64,000 nt of DNA from Triangularia verruculosa (lineage: Eukaryota; Ascomycota; Sordariomycetes; Sordariales; Podosporaceae): the NCBI GenBank assembly GCA_033296885.1, contig MU863886.1, positions 248,001 to 312,000 on the forward strand, in the 5' to 3' direction. The stretch's first letter is position 1; every line of letters starts with the position of its first letter. The translations under genes and the position numbers were made by a program. The notes below the pieces were generated by a model. That model was not told where the DNA came from. It ran no database searches and was given only the letters and a program-made list of their open reading frames with translations. Shown piece by piece: positions 23,271 through 33,978 of this stretch.

Positions 23271-25583
23271 AATGCCTGCAGCCAATTTGATAAACGGTAG
23301 CCTCTTTTCCCACTGCTGCTTTCTAACGACGCTCAAGGTTGGACTAAACACAAGTGCAGAACCGTATATCTGTAATGGAGCCCGTTCCATAATCGATCCA
23401 TGGCTGCCAATAAACCTTTCTGCATCGTTTAGGAATTCAATCAAATTAGGGGCTGTATCCGGCTGTAACGGGTAATAATTAGTTGCTATATTGTATTATA
23501 AAGGTGTTATTAACTGACCTGGGCAGCGTGCAAAAGCGTTCTTATCAACAACACCCCACCGGAGAGTCTTCCCAGGAGAGATAAAGCCTCAAGCCAGTAG
23601 AGGAGATGACTTTTCAAGAAGGTGTGGACTGGGCCGTCGTCCTCTATATTATATCTACATTCCTTCAGGTGATGGACCCAGTACTGACAGGCGTATTTAA
23701 CCTCGGGCGGCAGATGGGCGTCGATAGTCTGCTGGCCGACCTCTGACCGTAGCATTCCCGGCACCTTTAAACCGCAGATATCTCGTTTTAGGTGTTGGCC
23801 CATAACTTGGAGACATCTTTCCGCAAGCGTCTTGTGATGTTTCGCCTCGTCGATCCAAAACTCATTCGTCGTACACTTGGCCGGGTCAACAAGGAAGTCG
23901 CGGAAGGACAGATGAAAGAGCCTAACTGGGGCATCGTCCACTAAGGGGATATCAAGGACGGAGTGGAGAGATGTAAGTAGTGCGCGGACGTCTTCGGCTT
24001 CAACATCTAAAAGTCGTGCCAGTGAGCGTACCGAAAGCGGCTGAGCAAGGAGTACAATAGGGCCAACGATGTTTCGGAACTCAGCTAGCACTTCGGCCTT
24101 GTCCTGATCGGTGCGTCCGGAGGTGAGCTGGTCGAGGACGGGGAGATATGTAGCATCGAGTTTGTCGAGCGTGGAATTGCGAGTCGCCGTCCGGTATTCC
24201 AAGACTTTCTTTAGTCGCTTAGCAGGGTTCGACCTTCCCTTATCGTCCACAAAACGACAGACGGTTGCGGCAAAAATAAATAGCGGGACAGCCATCTCAG
24301 CGAGAATTCTGATGCTATCCTCGCCCGGCCAACCCGGTGGCACTTGTCCGTCGTATTCATCCTTGATTCGCCCAAGCTCATACACCAAAAATATGGATAT
24401 ATCCTGTTCCACGACCCGCTCTGGGATCTGGTGTAGAGCTAGGCCCTGGTACTTCCCCTGGACGTCCTTGAAACCGAGGCGAATAGGCAGCTCAGGCCGA
24501 CTCGTGATAAACACCCTTAAGTGCACGGAGCGTACCACGTTTGCTTTCGCGAGCAGGGCGATAATCGTCTTGACGTCTTCGTCTCCATCGCATTCGTCGA
24601 GAGCGTCAATGACAATCACAATTACCGTGGTGCGGTGAATGGTGCCAAGCGGTTGGAGGATGAGCTTTTCGAATTGCTCCCTTAGTGCCTTCTTGGGAAC
24701 CTCCGGGTCGGCATCTATAGCCTTTCTGATGGAGGGCGCTAGGGCGGGAATTCTGCTCACAAGCTGGCGAGCAATGGTAGGGAAAACCGAGCCAGCTTTG
24801 CCACGGTCGCCTTCCCCCCTCTTGAAGAAGAAGCTCGCGCCAAGCAGGTCGTCTTTGGCGAACAAGGCGGCCACGGTTCGGGAGATGGTAGATTTCCCCG
24901 TCCCTGCCATGCCATTCAACCAGAATACGCTCTCGGCTTGAGGATGGTTGGCCCACTCCCGGATCTGGCGAAGGAGCTCGGTTCGGGTGTTAAGGTGGCA
25001 TCGTGCGTTGTGTTCCTCAGCGTGGGAGTCAAAGGCCGCGCCGTCTGCGCTGGGGAGCGTTGCGAGGTCGATCTTGGAGTGGACATCAAGGATTTCGGTA
25101 CTGCACATTGCTTTTAGCTACGTATCGACCCAAGGATGAAGTCTGCGCATACGTTTGATCAATCTGAAGGGCGGCCGTAAAGGAGTCCTGGTCTCGCTGA
25201 AGGTCCGCAATGATCTTCTCCACGTCCTTGCTCTCGAACGGCCACTTCAAAGCTCGCAGCCCCAGGCGTCTCATCGCCTTCTCTCTACGACCGGTAGAGA
25301 GCTTTTTTTCCAGAGTCGTAACGATTTCGCAAAGCTGCGAGTATAAGTTAGCTAGGGCTTTGCGCAGCTTCTGCGACGTCTCGAGCCGAGCTCCATGTAA
25401 ACCCTGGAGAAGCTTGTGTGCGCCTTCAGCAGTTGTCTTCAGGCTTTCGGTGTGTTTTCGCAGGCGTTCGATGTCGGACCTGGCGTTCTTGACGGCGGAC
25501 GAGTATTCGAGACAGAGAGAGCCGACCTTGGCGGCCAGCTCAACGACCGCGATGACGCTTGCGGCGGCCCCAAGACCCTCCAT

Positions 25584-26971
25584 CGTGCCGGGAAACAACG
25601 GGACGACCGAGGTACGGTACGGTACGAATTGAGGAATTAGCTCGAGATGGCGACAGAGAATCGTGGTTACTTGCAGCAGTCTGTCCAAAGATTGCAAGTT
25701 TGGAGAAGACGGCGTTGAGCTGCCCAACCGCCGCCCAACCCGACACCTCGACCTAGTTGTGCCGGGCTGGACTGGCGCGGGCTTTGCTTGCTCGCTGCGC
25801 TCGTTGCGCAAAGGCGACTGCTCGCCCGCGTCTTGCGCGCGCAGCGTGCAACCCTAACCCTCGCCTGTGCGGGGCATATGGCCTGTGCGGGGCATGTGGC
25901 TGAGTATGTGGCTGGGTATGTGGCTTGCAAGGCAGGTGGCATGCGCGGAAGCCCTGGGCCAATGAAAAAAGGACCTTTGATAAGGCCTCACACTGGCCAG
26001 GGCAATCAACAATTGGAGCTGTGCCTTTCTTTCAGCCTTACAAGTAAGGCATGAAAAAAAAAGGGAAGCTTTGAAGACCAAAAGCCATGCTCCAGCGGCC
26101 AATCTGTCAAGAAGCAAGGGAATAACGCACCTTATAATCTCAGCGTCCCAGCCCGACGCTCTTATTTTTGTTTTAATTATTTGTTGTTTGCTTTTTTTTT
26201 TCGCCGAGTTGGAGACGCTTGCACCAACTTGGAAGCCGTTGTCGTCCGTTTAAGCTTTTTTGGAGGCCAAGGCGCCAAGACCCAACCCAACCCAACCCAG
26301 CGGGAAGGGAGTGACAAGGGGAAGCGGGAATGAAACAGAAATGACAAGGCGGAAAAGTGGGGATGACAGAGAACGTCAGAGACCGGTCTGAGCTGCCGAT
26401 TGGGGTGTGAGGGTCGGCACATGTAGGTGGTGCTGAACGAGCCATCAGCCGCCATTTCACCGTGGGAGGGTGGGCAGGACAGAGAAATGGATGCACAGTA
26501 GGTAGGCAAACTGATAAAATGGCACAGCAACAAGTATTGGTGGGAGCAAACGCTTGTTTCTGGGAACCAGAGTTTGGCATAATTTCATCTGATCTAGGGA
26601 AATCCAAGTACCACCACATAAAAGTCTCTCACCTGCTGTCGGGGCTTCCATCTGGTAGGTAGGTAGGTCTTTTCCTTTTCTGTAAAAAAAAGGTAAAAAA
26701 GAAATTGGGGTTGTGGTCTGGCACACTGTTTAGGCCTTGTGAGGCTTCCGCGAGACACCCGGTTTTACCTCATAACATGGCGCGCCTTCTCCAAAGCAGA
26801 CCCCAAGGCTCGGGTGCGCGCCCTTATTCTTAACGACTTTGCGCAGAACGCCTTATACGCTCTGGCAGCTCGCAAGCATTTTCCACCTTGTGGCTCGGCA
26901 CACAGAACCGCCCTTTGCTGGTCGAAGGAGCAGAGCCATCAGCCACCCCCCGACGGAACCACCCAGCAGCC
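25584..26971. other. Upstream region shared by the NLR and helicase fragment 2
   Basis: About 1.39 kb between two divergent starts, with alternating G- and C-rich stretches at 25770-25960. A (CCCAA)n-like run lies at 26279-26298 and short GGTAGGTAGGTAGG and A-rich runs at 26655-26700. No supported gene. The frame upstream of 25583 is open to 25811, but the conserved receptor N-terminus begins at the 25583 Met. Confidence 0.5.
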
Positions 26972-27357
26972 ATGGCCACCGGCGTCAGCGTCGATCGCAT
27001 TGTCGATGTTCTCAAGGAGATAACCGGCGCATCCAAGCCGCGAGACGGTCAGATAGAAGCCGTCAAACGGTTAGTCGTCGAAAGGAAGGATACCGTTTTG
27101 ATCGCGGCGACTGGCTACGGAAAAAGCGCAGTCTTGTTCGCCTTTTCTGCTCTGGTCGACAAAATCACCATTCAGATTGTCCCTCTCGTCAAGCTCGGCG
27201 AGTCCCAGAGAGATGAGATCGCGAGGAAGCTCCCGAAATCCAACCCCATCTGGATAGACGCAGACACCCATCGGACCGTATGTTACTTTTGGTTTCCTTG
27301 CTGATTCACAAGCAAGCTAAATATTAACCGGTGGCAGGATAAAAACGTCTGGAAAAT
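26972..27357 (+). pseudogene. RecQ-like helicase, 5' fragment (undamaged motif I)
   Basis: The ATG at 26972 opens 102 codons to a splice donor at 27278. A 60-nt intron with CTAAAT/ATTAAC ends at 27337, and about 20 nt of the next exon (DKNVW) remain before copia sequence starts. It has DGQIEAVKRLVVERKDTVLI and the Walker A stretch AATGYGKSAVLF, then VPLVKLGESQRDE. This is the N-terminal part of the same family as the relic at 16310, without RIP in motif I. It cannot make a helicase: everything after motif Ia is lost. Confidence 0.78.
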
Positions 27358-28278
27358 TTTGTTCCCCCCCATCACTACCAGGTTCGACTTCGCTATCAAG
27401 AGCTTCCTCCTGATTGGCATCATTGGCTTCTTTGCCTGCAAAGGAGGGGCCGAACGAGCCTTTTGCTATCCGGCTGCCAACCGGTATGCGGGCCTTCATC
27501 GATTGCCGCACCTCCTCCCGAAAGTCGTTGGCTACCATTCGGTAGGTCAAGGTTAACTGCGATGCTTTGGATAGTTTGTAAGATGTAACCCAGTGGCCGA
27601 GAACAGGCTTCACTGCATTTAGAAAATCGTAGAGCCACGTCTTGGTGTGTAGGGCCTCAGGGGCCCCTTTTCGCTGTGCTGTAGCTATGGCTTGCTCCCA
27701 GGATTCAGACCAGTTGACCAGGTCTCTGGGGGTCGGAGCAGTGGCTTTGTAGCCAATCGGTAGGTTTCTCGAGCGTTGCGTAGAACTTCTTCGTCACTGA
27801 CTCCGGCTTGTGTTTTCAGGGCCGAATACCATTGCGTAACTGGCTTGATCGGATCACAGGATATAAGTTGAAAGTGTGGGCTAATGGTCTTCAACATCCA
27901 CTGCTTCAGTTGCTTGACGGTTTCGAATTATTGGCTGTACTCCTTTTTATTGGCCTAGTAAATCGTCCAATCTATCTGGTAGGTGCGGAAGCTATCGGCT
28001 GTTAGGTCTGCAGTGATGATCGGAAGGTTGGTTTGGCTAGCCTTATCGTCGCCGGCCATAGATTCCGTACTGCTCCTGGCTGTAATAGTCGATTGACTAG
28101 GGGTCTTGTGCTTGTGGTGTGCAGGATCTGGAGCCATAGGTTCATTGAGAAAAGGGGTAAGCCCTTGAATTTGACTCCATAGGCCTTCGGCTACGGCCTG
28201 GGCTTGGAACTGTAGGTTCTACGACTCCCAGTCTTCGGAGCTGGCCAGAAAAGCAGTCTTTTCGTTGTTTGTGTTCAT
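27317..28278 (-). pseudogene. Ty1/copia-type gag relic
   Basis: Starts with MNTNNEKTAFLASSEDWES at 28278 and meets a TAG (where Trp is expected) at about codon 20. Blocks in order: TADSFRTYQIDWTIY (28000-27955), MLKTISPHFQLISCDPIKPV (27897 on), ETYRLATKPLLRPPETW, and after a frameshift MKPVLGHWVTSYKLSKASQ to RIAKGSFGPSFAGKE (27613-27400). This is a fungal copia gag lacking the zinc knuckle, protease, integrase and RT. It truncates the helicase fragment on its left, with the junction somewhere in 27338-27360. Confidence 0.78.
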
Positions 28279-28736
28279 TATGTTGGGTTTGGTGGACTGG
28301 AATTGAATCCAAGAGTGCGAGTCGAATGTGCTTCTTGTTGGGGTTGGCTGACTAATCGGCGCGTAGGCGATGCGATGAGCGGATGGGACTCTTAATTGTC
28401 AGAAGTACGATGTACTCTGTGAAGGTGAATATAATGGGGGTTGCAACTGTGTGATTGTATTGCTTGTTTTCCTTGTCCTTTAAGGCCAGAGAACCTCCAT
28501 TATATATCTATACGTAGTGACAACATTGGTGGCAAATGGTATTATGTCCAGCTAAACTAATTACGTTAGTTCAGCTCCCTTAAGCTCTATTTAGCTTGGT
28601 TGACCAGAACCCTTTTTTATCTAACACCAACCACTATATCAAACCACCATATTAAGTAAACACATTCCATAAAACACAACTATCATAACACCACTTTCAA
28701 AGATAACCATAACACTCAACTATCTAAGGCCCATAA
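28279..28736 (-). other. Copia leader and possible 5' LTR remnant
   Basis: Reading leftward from about 28524, the sequence begins TGTTGTCACTACGTATAG, with a TATATAATGG box 15-25 nt later, and runs to the gag start at 28278. That is the layout of an LTR plus leader. No second LTR or primer-binding site was recognised, so the limits are uncertain. The part at 28530-28736 is AT-rich and unassigned. Confidence 0.4.
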
Positions 28737-31700
28737 TTAATAACGTGCCGACGTAAATGTACCTCGAATAAATCTAGTAATATTCGCCTCCCTTTCAAGC
28801 AGCTTAACTACTTCGACATACCCGTAATATAATGCTATATTGAGTGGTGTCCACCCATTGTTGGTTACAACTATAATGTCTACCCCCCTATCGAGAAGCA
28901 GCTTAATTACCTCGACATGCCCATTATATAATACCGCATTAAGTGGTGTCATGTTATCCTCCGTCTTCGCCTCGATGCTGGCACCTCTGTCAAGAAGCAC
29001 CCCTACAACCGCCTCATACCCGTACAGGGATGCTAAATGTAGTGGTATTACGTTATTCTCCGTCTTCGCCTCGATGCTGGCACCTTTGTCAAGAAACAGC
29101 CGCGCAACCGCCTTATACCCGCACATAGATGCTAAATGTAGTGATGTGCCATTCTCCCAACTCTCCGCCTCGATGTCAGCACCCCTATCAAGAAGCAGCT
29201 ATACAATCGCCTCGTTCCCTTTCCGATACGCTATATATAATAGTATATCGCCATTCTAAGCTTTCCCACCGACGTCGGTACCCTTATTTAGAAGCAGCTC
29301 AACCATGTCGGTATAGCCGTTCTTAGTAGCCTAATAAAGCAGAGTCCCGTTGTCCTCGTTAGTAACTACTACGTTAGCACCTTTTTCGAGAAACAGCTTA
29401 ATTATTTCGATATAGCCGTTCCTAGCGGCCCAGTAAAGTATAGTTCCGTCGTCCGTTCCTTCTAAACTATAACCAGCTTCGTCGTAGTTAATATACTAAA
29501 GTTTATCCCATTGCTTTAGTATATACGACCGTCGTTTAGCCGCCTATTCCTATTATTCTTCCGCCTCCGCTTATCTTTCGCTTAAAATACATATCTCCTC
29601 GGCTCTACTACTCTCTTCTTCAGCTAATATTTTCCTCTTTTCTTCGAACTTTCTCAGCTTATCCTCTACTATCTTCCGCTCTTTCTTAACCTATTCTAGC
29701 CGGTTACTTTTATCTTTTACCTCCTACTTTAGCTTTAACTTTACTGTTTTATTTTACTTTTTAACTTCTTATATTTCTATAAACTTTAGTATTAGCTCCG
29801 ACTTTTATAACTCTATAACAATAACGATAGTAATATCTAACGGATAAAGTAGTATTTCTAATTTAATAATAACTATTAGTTACTCTATATTAAGCTTTAA
29901 TATTATATATAACGTGCGTAATAAGCGAGTGACACAGACAAGCGAGCGACACACTTTCCACCACCCCACCATAACTATCCTCAATTATACAACCACAACA
30001 CTAGGAAACAACGATAACTGAACTAGAAATAGATAAATCAGACGATTCTGCAGCCTCTTTACACGTACGTGCATTATGGCCAGGCTTGCCGCACACACCA
30101 CAGCACCGAATCTTCGTACGAGACCCCCCTACACCACCACCACTTTGTCGTATTTCCTAGGCTACCTGCTCACCTACAGCCTTCTGATCCAGTAGATCCT
30201 ATGCCTTTTATACAGTAAGTGACCCTCTAAGTCGCACACGTATTTTTTTAGCTCTCCGTCTTTTACTAAGCTCCTTATTAACTTTATATAGCGAAGAGAC
30301 CTCTATACGGAGAAGAGCTACCTCGTATATTATACCTATTACTCCCTTAGTAAATTGGTCTATAACGGCTAGTATTAAGGTTAAAGAGCTACCTTAATAA
30401 TTAGAAATTCGAGTTTTAATAAACGTTAACTATAAAGTAACCTCTCGAAAGTTATATAGCATTTAAGAAACCTAAGGTAGTACTATAGTTAGGCTTAAAG
30501 CTAGGGGTATTAGGGTCCGAATACATATATCTAGCTTAAAAAGTACCTTCTCCGGGTTATACAGTATAAAGTTAACTTTAGTAAAACCTCCTTAGATATT
30601 CTTTTCTATAATCGAAGTAAAAAACACTTCTCTAAATATATAAAGAAACTCTAACTTACTAATATATATAATATTTATCTATATTAATTACTTAATTTAA
30701 CGGCTATACACCTTCTTTAATAGCGCAAAATAGCTAATATTTAATAGCTGAAGTATATAGGAGGAGTACGGAGGTATATATAGTATAATAATATTATGCT
30801 TTTAATAGTAGGTTTCGAATTCTTCGGAGTAGTAACTTTCATAGTTATTAAAGATTAATAGCCGATATTTGCCCTTTATATAAGATACTATATAGAAATC
30901 GAAATAACAAATCTAATTTATACCTTTTTTATTAGTAATTTAGCTATTATTAATTATTATAATACATTAGGTAGCCGAAAAACTATACTTTTAATATTAA
31001 TTAATAAAATAATATTACCTAGTTAAAATAATAAATAGTAAGATAATTTAATTTAAAGTATTTATATTTTAAATAACTATAATCTACTTACGATTATTAA
31101 ACTAGACCTATTTAACTTTACTACAGTTATTAGAAGTTATAACGATTATAATAGCGACGATAATACCCATTATAAACCTAGTCTCGTCGAAATTATAGAT
31201 ATCGTTATCTACGATATTATACTTAGCCTTAGTATTCCGTACGAGGGTAAACTACTTACTAATAACCTTTAGATCCTCATATTTAGCCTTTTAATAATTA
31301 TATTTATATATAAAACGCATCCGAAGTTCTAACTAACGTTTAACGAAATTATAAGCCTATCGTACGCTAATAGAAGGCGCGTCGTATTTACGTAGTAATC
31401 GATTAGTTATATCTTCTATATACGAAAGTCGGGGATAAAATATACGTATAGATAGCTTAATTATATATTAAATAATCGTTTTTTCCTTTAAATCCGTAAG
31501 TTTGTGCGAATTGGCTGGAATATCGCGTCGTATAGGTATACCGGCGCGTCGGCGTACAAGGGTTTTAAAAGCAACATTATAGACGTTAGCTGCAGCTCGT
31601 AAACTTAGATCTTTATCTTTTTCGAGAGCTTAAAGGGCCATAATAAGCCTGCCTTCTTTTGATAGTGAGGTCATATTGTGTTGTGGAAGAAAGTGATGTT

Positions 31701-32835
31701 GAAGGTGGAGGTGTTGTATTGTGGGGGGGAGTGTATTACTCGCTTATCTGTGTCACTCGCTTATCACGCACATTAGATATATTAATTTATTACTAACGCT
31801 TCTTTTTCTATATACTCTTTATACTATAAATTATAACTTATCGGCGAGCTCTTAAAGTAAGGTATCTTTATAGTATATTATAATATAGTACTGGGGCTTA
31901 ATTAAAGTACCCTACTATTTAAACTTAAATAGTATTATAAAATCCGGGTATTATTCTTCGTTATTACGAAATCGGGCTAAAGTCTACTACGTAGAACCAT
32001 CGGAGGATGTAAATGTTAATACGATTATAGCCCGCTTTTGGTCCTAGTAAGATAGAGGATTTACGTTAATTAAATCTAGGTTAACTTCTATAACTACGTT
32101 TATATCGTAAAGCTAGTACTGTTGTTTTGCGTCCGCTGACTTTTTATATTAATTATTATTCCTAATATAAATAAATCTGGGCGAGGCGCTAGATATTATC
32201 GGCTGTAGTATTGCATAGTATCCCCTTAGTCTGGTATATTCGTCGGATGTCCCTGACGCTGTTTGGGTAAGAGGAATCCCAACTATTTGTTGTGGGTTGT
32301 ACTTGAGCCCGTAATTTAGCAGTCCGAATATCCCGTTAGCGGAGGTGGTGACCAGTAATAAGTAGAGCCGAAGGCTACTACCAGAGATATCAAATAAGCT
32401 TATCGACGAGCTTCTTTATTCCCGGCAAACAATATGCCCAGAGTTAGCGAAATCCGATAGGCCAGTTGCCAAGATTCTCCCAACTGTAACTTAGTCGACT
32501 TGGTCGGGGTTGCTGACAGGCGACTCGCTGGCGCTAAGGCCCTACGCCAGGATGGAATCGTCTTTAGTCGTCTTCATAATCTGGTCTTGCAGTCGGAGGA
32601 AGGCTTAGTCACTCCCCTCGCCATATATCATCGGCATCGTCACACCAAAGATACCGAGGAGACAGTATGCAAGGTCTTCCTTCCTTTTCGTCTCTCTCCT
32701 CGCAGCCCATGACATACGCTGCGCAATGCTGGCACTGTGCAACTCGGTACAGTCGCGTTCGAAATCGGCTTCCGGTCTTCTGGGCCTGGATTTTCTTCTG
32801 CGCACAGACCATAGGTTCTTGGCGCTGACAGGTAC
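28737..32835 (-). pseudogene. HET / coiled-coil / ankyrin-repeat protein, broken
   Basis: Read right to left. 32830-32610 encodes the end of a HET domain: ASIAQRMSWAARRETKRKED, then LAYCLLGIFGVTMPMIYGEG. Its N-terminal half is absent upstream. A diverged middle follows (32600-31774). After a pogo insertion a Lys/Glu-rich coiled coil is legible at about 29700-29560 (KKERKIVEDKLRKFEEKRK). Ankyrin repeats run from about 29460 to the stop at 28737; the last four are open (YGYEAVVGVLLDRGASIEAK type). HET proteins trigger cell death on non-self recognition (family knowledge). Stops in the middle fit RIP, and the missing start means it is not expressible as a HET protein. Confidence 0.75.
29912..31773 (-). 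mobile_element. Pogo/Tc5-like DNA transposon, copy 2 (1,862 bp)
   Basis: Exactly the same length as copy 1. Inverted repeats are ACGTGCGTAATAAGCGAGTG and CACTCGCTTATCACGCACAT, with TA flanks at 29910-29911 and 31774-31775. The transposase relic runs from an intact ATG at 31674 to TAG at 30003-30001 (557 codons). The N-terminus reads MTSLSKEGRLIMAL and ALEKDKDLSLRAAANVYNV (a psq-type helix-turn-helix). The C-terminus keeps a perfect CX2CX4HX4C knuckle (CGVCGKPGHNARTC). Internal TAG/TAA codons from RIP inactivate it. Confidence 0.92.
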
Positions 32836-33228
32836 ATCAGATGATCTACAGGTACTTCTGGCAAGAATGAGTCAGAAACTCCCCTCGTCCTCGATACAAT
32901 GAGAAGCAATTTATGGCTAAATTATGATCAGCTTAGCATTGCCAGTGTAATGTACTAGCGAAAAGAGCCGACATAGACTGTAAAGTGCTCTATAATAATG
33001 CGATATATTAAATTTGCATTGGTTACTGTAACGTTACCCGCTCTACATTAACAACATATCCGCTGTAAATGCATAATCCTACGCGTATGCCTGTACCCCA
33101 ACGTCTCCAGAAATGGCTGCTCAGAGGTCGACCCATCAGCACTAGCAGTCGTGTGCCTCGAGGCGAGTTGAGTGCCCTCAACGTGTCATCTCCACCACCA
33201 GCTCCCCAGCCAAAAGCAGCGTTCAACC
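32836..33228. other. Junction zone upstream of the HET relic
   Basis: About 390 bp where the HET frame is lost and the mariner-type open frame has not begun. Short AT-rich part at 32930-33030. No gene seen. Confidence 0.35.
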
Positions 33229-33978
33229 ATGGCGCCAAACCTCGCTGCCGCTCAGCACGATCAAATCCGGGACATGATATTGAGTGGAGAGCTTACTAAC
33301 GTGCAAATGGCTCGGATCGTCGGATGCAGCGAGCGCTCAATTCGGACGATTAGACTGAACCTCCGACTCTTCGGAACTACGAGAGCTCCCAGCAATGGGG
33401 CGGGACGTTCCAGAAGCATTTCACCACCTATGCTAAGCGCCTTATGCGAAAGATTGATTGAGAAACCCGATATGTACCGGGACGAGATAGTTGTTTTTCT
33501 TTATAACGAGTTCGACACCCCGGAGAGCGCCAGAAAGCCCTATATTCGGCACCTTCGCTCATACTTCTGCAACGCGTATTACTACATCAAGCCGGCGCAC
33601 CGGGCGAATTCCGACAAGTTCACTGCCAAAGCTGAGAAAGGCAGGCTCATCGGGTACGCTGATGTACATGGCAAGATATACTGGATATGGAACCCAGTAA
33701 CCGACAAGGTTGTCAAGGTCAACGCTGTCAAGTTCAACGAAGGCGATGACTACCAGCCTGACGATGACATCTACGCCGATATCGAGTATGAGGCGGTCTT
33801 TGCTGACAGTACAGTTGCCGAGAAAGAAGACGCAATTGCCAACCGGGTTTCCCTGGGCAAGAAAGTCACCTTTGCTAACGAACCTATCACTATACCGGAC
33901 CCCGCCTCGAATTCGACGGATTCCACACCGGGAGAGCGGAGGGAACGCAGCGATTCCGCTGCTACTCAAGGTTCTTAA
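33229..33978 (+). CDS. Chimeric open frame: mariner-type HTH fused to copia integrase tail
   Basis: One uninterrupted frame of 250 codons. Residues 1-95 (MAPNLAAAQHDQIRDMILSG, then MARIVGCSERSIRTIR) are the paired helix-turn-helix N-terminus of a Tc1/mariner IS630-type transposase, running to VVFLYNEFD. From about residue 98 the match switches to a Ty1/copia polyprotein: HLRSYFCNAYYYIKPAHRAN, EKGRLIGYADVHGKIYWIW and KVVKVNAVKFNE, the C-terminal end of integrase, then an acidic linker. No DDE core is present in either part. The fusion probably arose by insertion or recombination at about 33518. No evidence that it is expressed; an ATG 19 codons upstream (33172) is also in frame. Confidence 0.7.
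   Translation: MAPNLAAAQHDQIRDMILSGELTNVQMARIVGCSERSIRTIRLNLRLFGTTRAPSNGAGRSRSISPPMLSALCERLIEKPDMYRDEIVVFLYNEFDTPESARKPYIRHLRSYFCNAYYYIKPAHRANSDKFTAKAEKGRLIGYADVHGKIYWIWNPVTDKVVKVNAVKFNEGDDYQPDDDIYADIEYEAVFADSTVAEKEDAIANRVSLGKKVTFANEPITIPDPASNSTDSTPGERRERSDSAATQGS

Larger units (their letters stand above)
19193..25583 (-). pseudogene. NLR-type receptor: SesA/HeLo-like domain, NACHT, WD40 repeats; WD part broken
   Basis: Exons 25583-25153 and 25100-23519, then one starting at 23462; introns of 52 and 56 nt join in frame. Residues 1-143 are a SesA/HeLo-like STAND N-terminus (MEGLGAAASVIAVVELAAKV), a type linked to cell-death signalling. The NACHT follows: Walker A GMAGTGKST at about 207-215, Walker B VIVIDALDEC at about 304-313, then a winged-helix-like segment (LFHLSFRDFL). 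The C-terminus is WD40 repeats of 42 residues (GHSGYVNAVAFSPDG type). The first stop is TAG at about 22994, from CAG by RIP. Beyond it most repeats carry stops, and a pogo element sits at 19930-21791. The ancestral C-terminus is still legible at 19456-19193. Such proteins oligomerise when the repeats bind a ligand (known for the family). A truncated SesA-NACHT with two and a half repeats could still be made. Confidence 0.9.

Noticed and set aside
22992..23444. A separate small WD40 gene starting at the Met at 23444
   Set aside because: Splicing at 23518-23463 joins this segment in frame to the NACHT gene, so it is the receptor's third exon.
25849..25862. Telomere-like AACCCTAACCC
   Set aside because: Only two units, inside a GC-rich promoter region; far too short for an interstitial telomere.
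19930..31773. CRISPR array or other prokaryotic feature
   Set aside because: The regular 126-bp spacing nearby is coding WD40 repeats; introns and RIP show a fungal genome.
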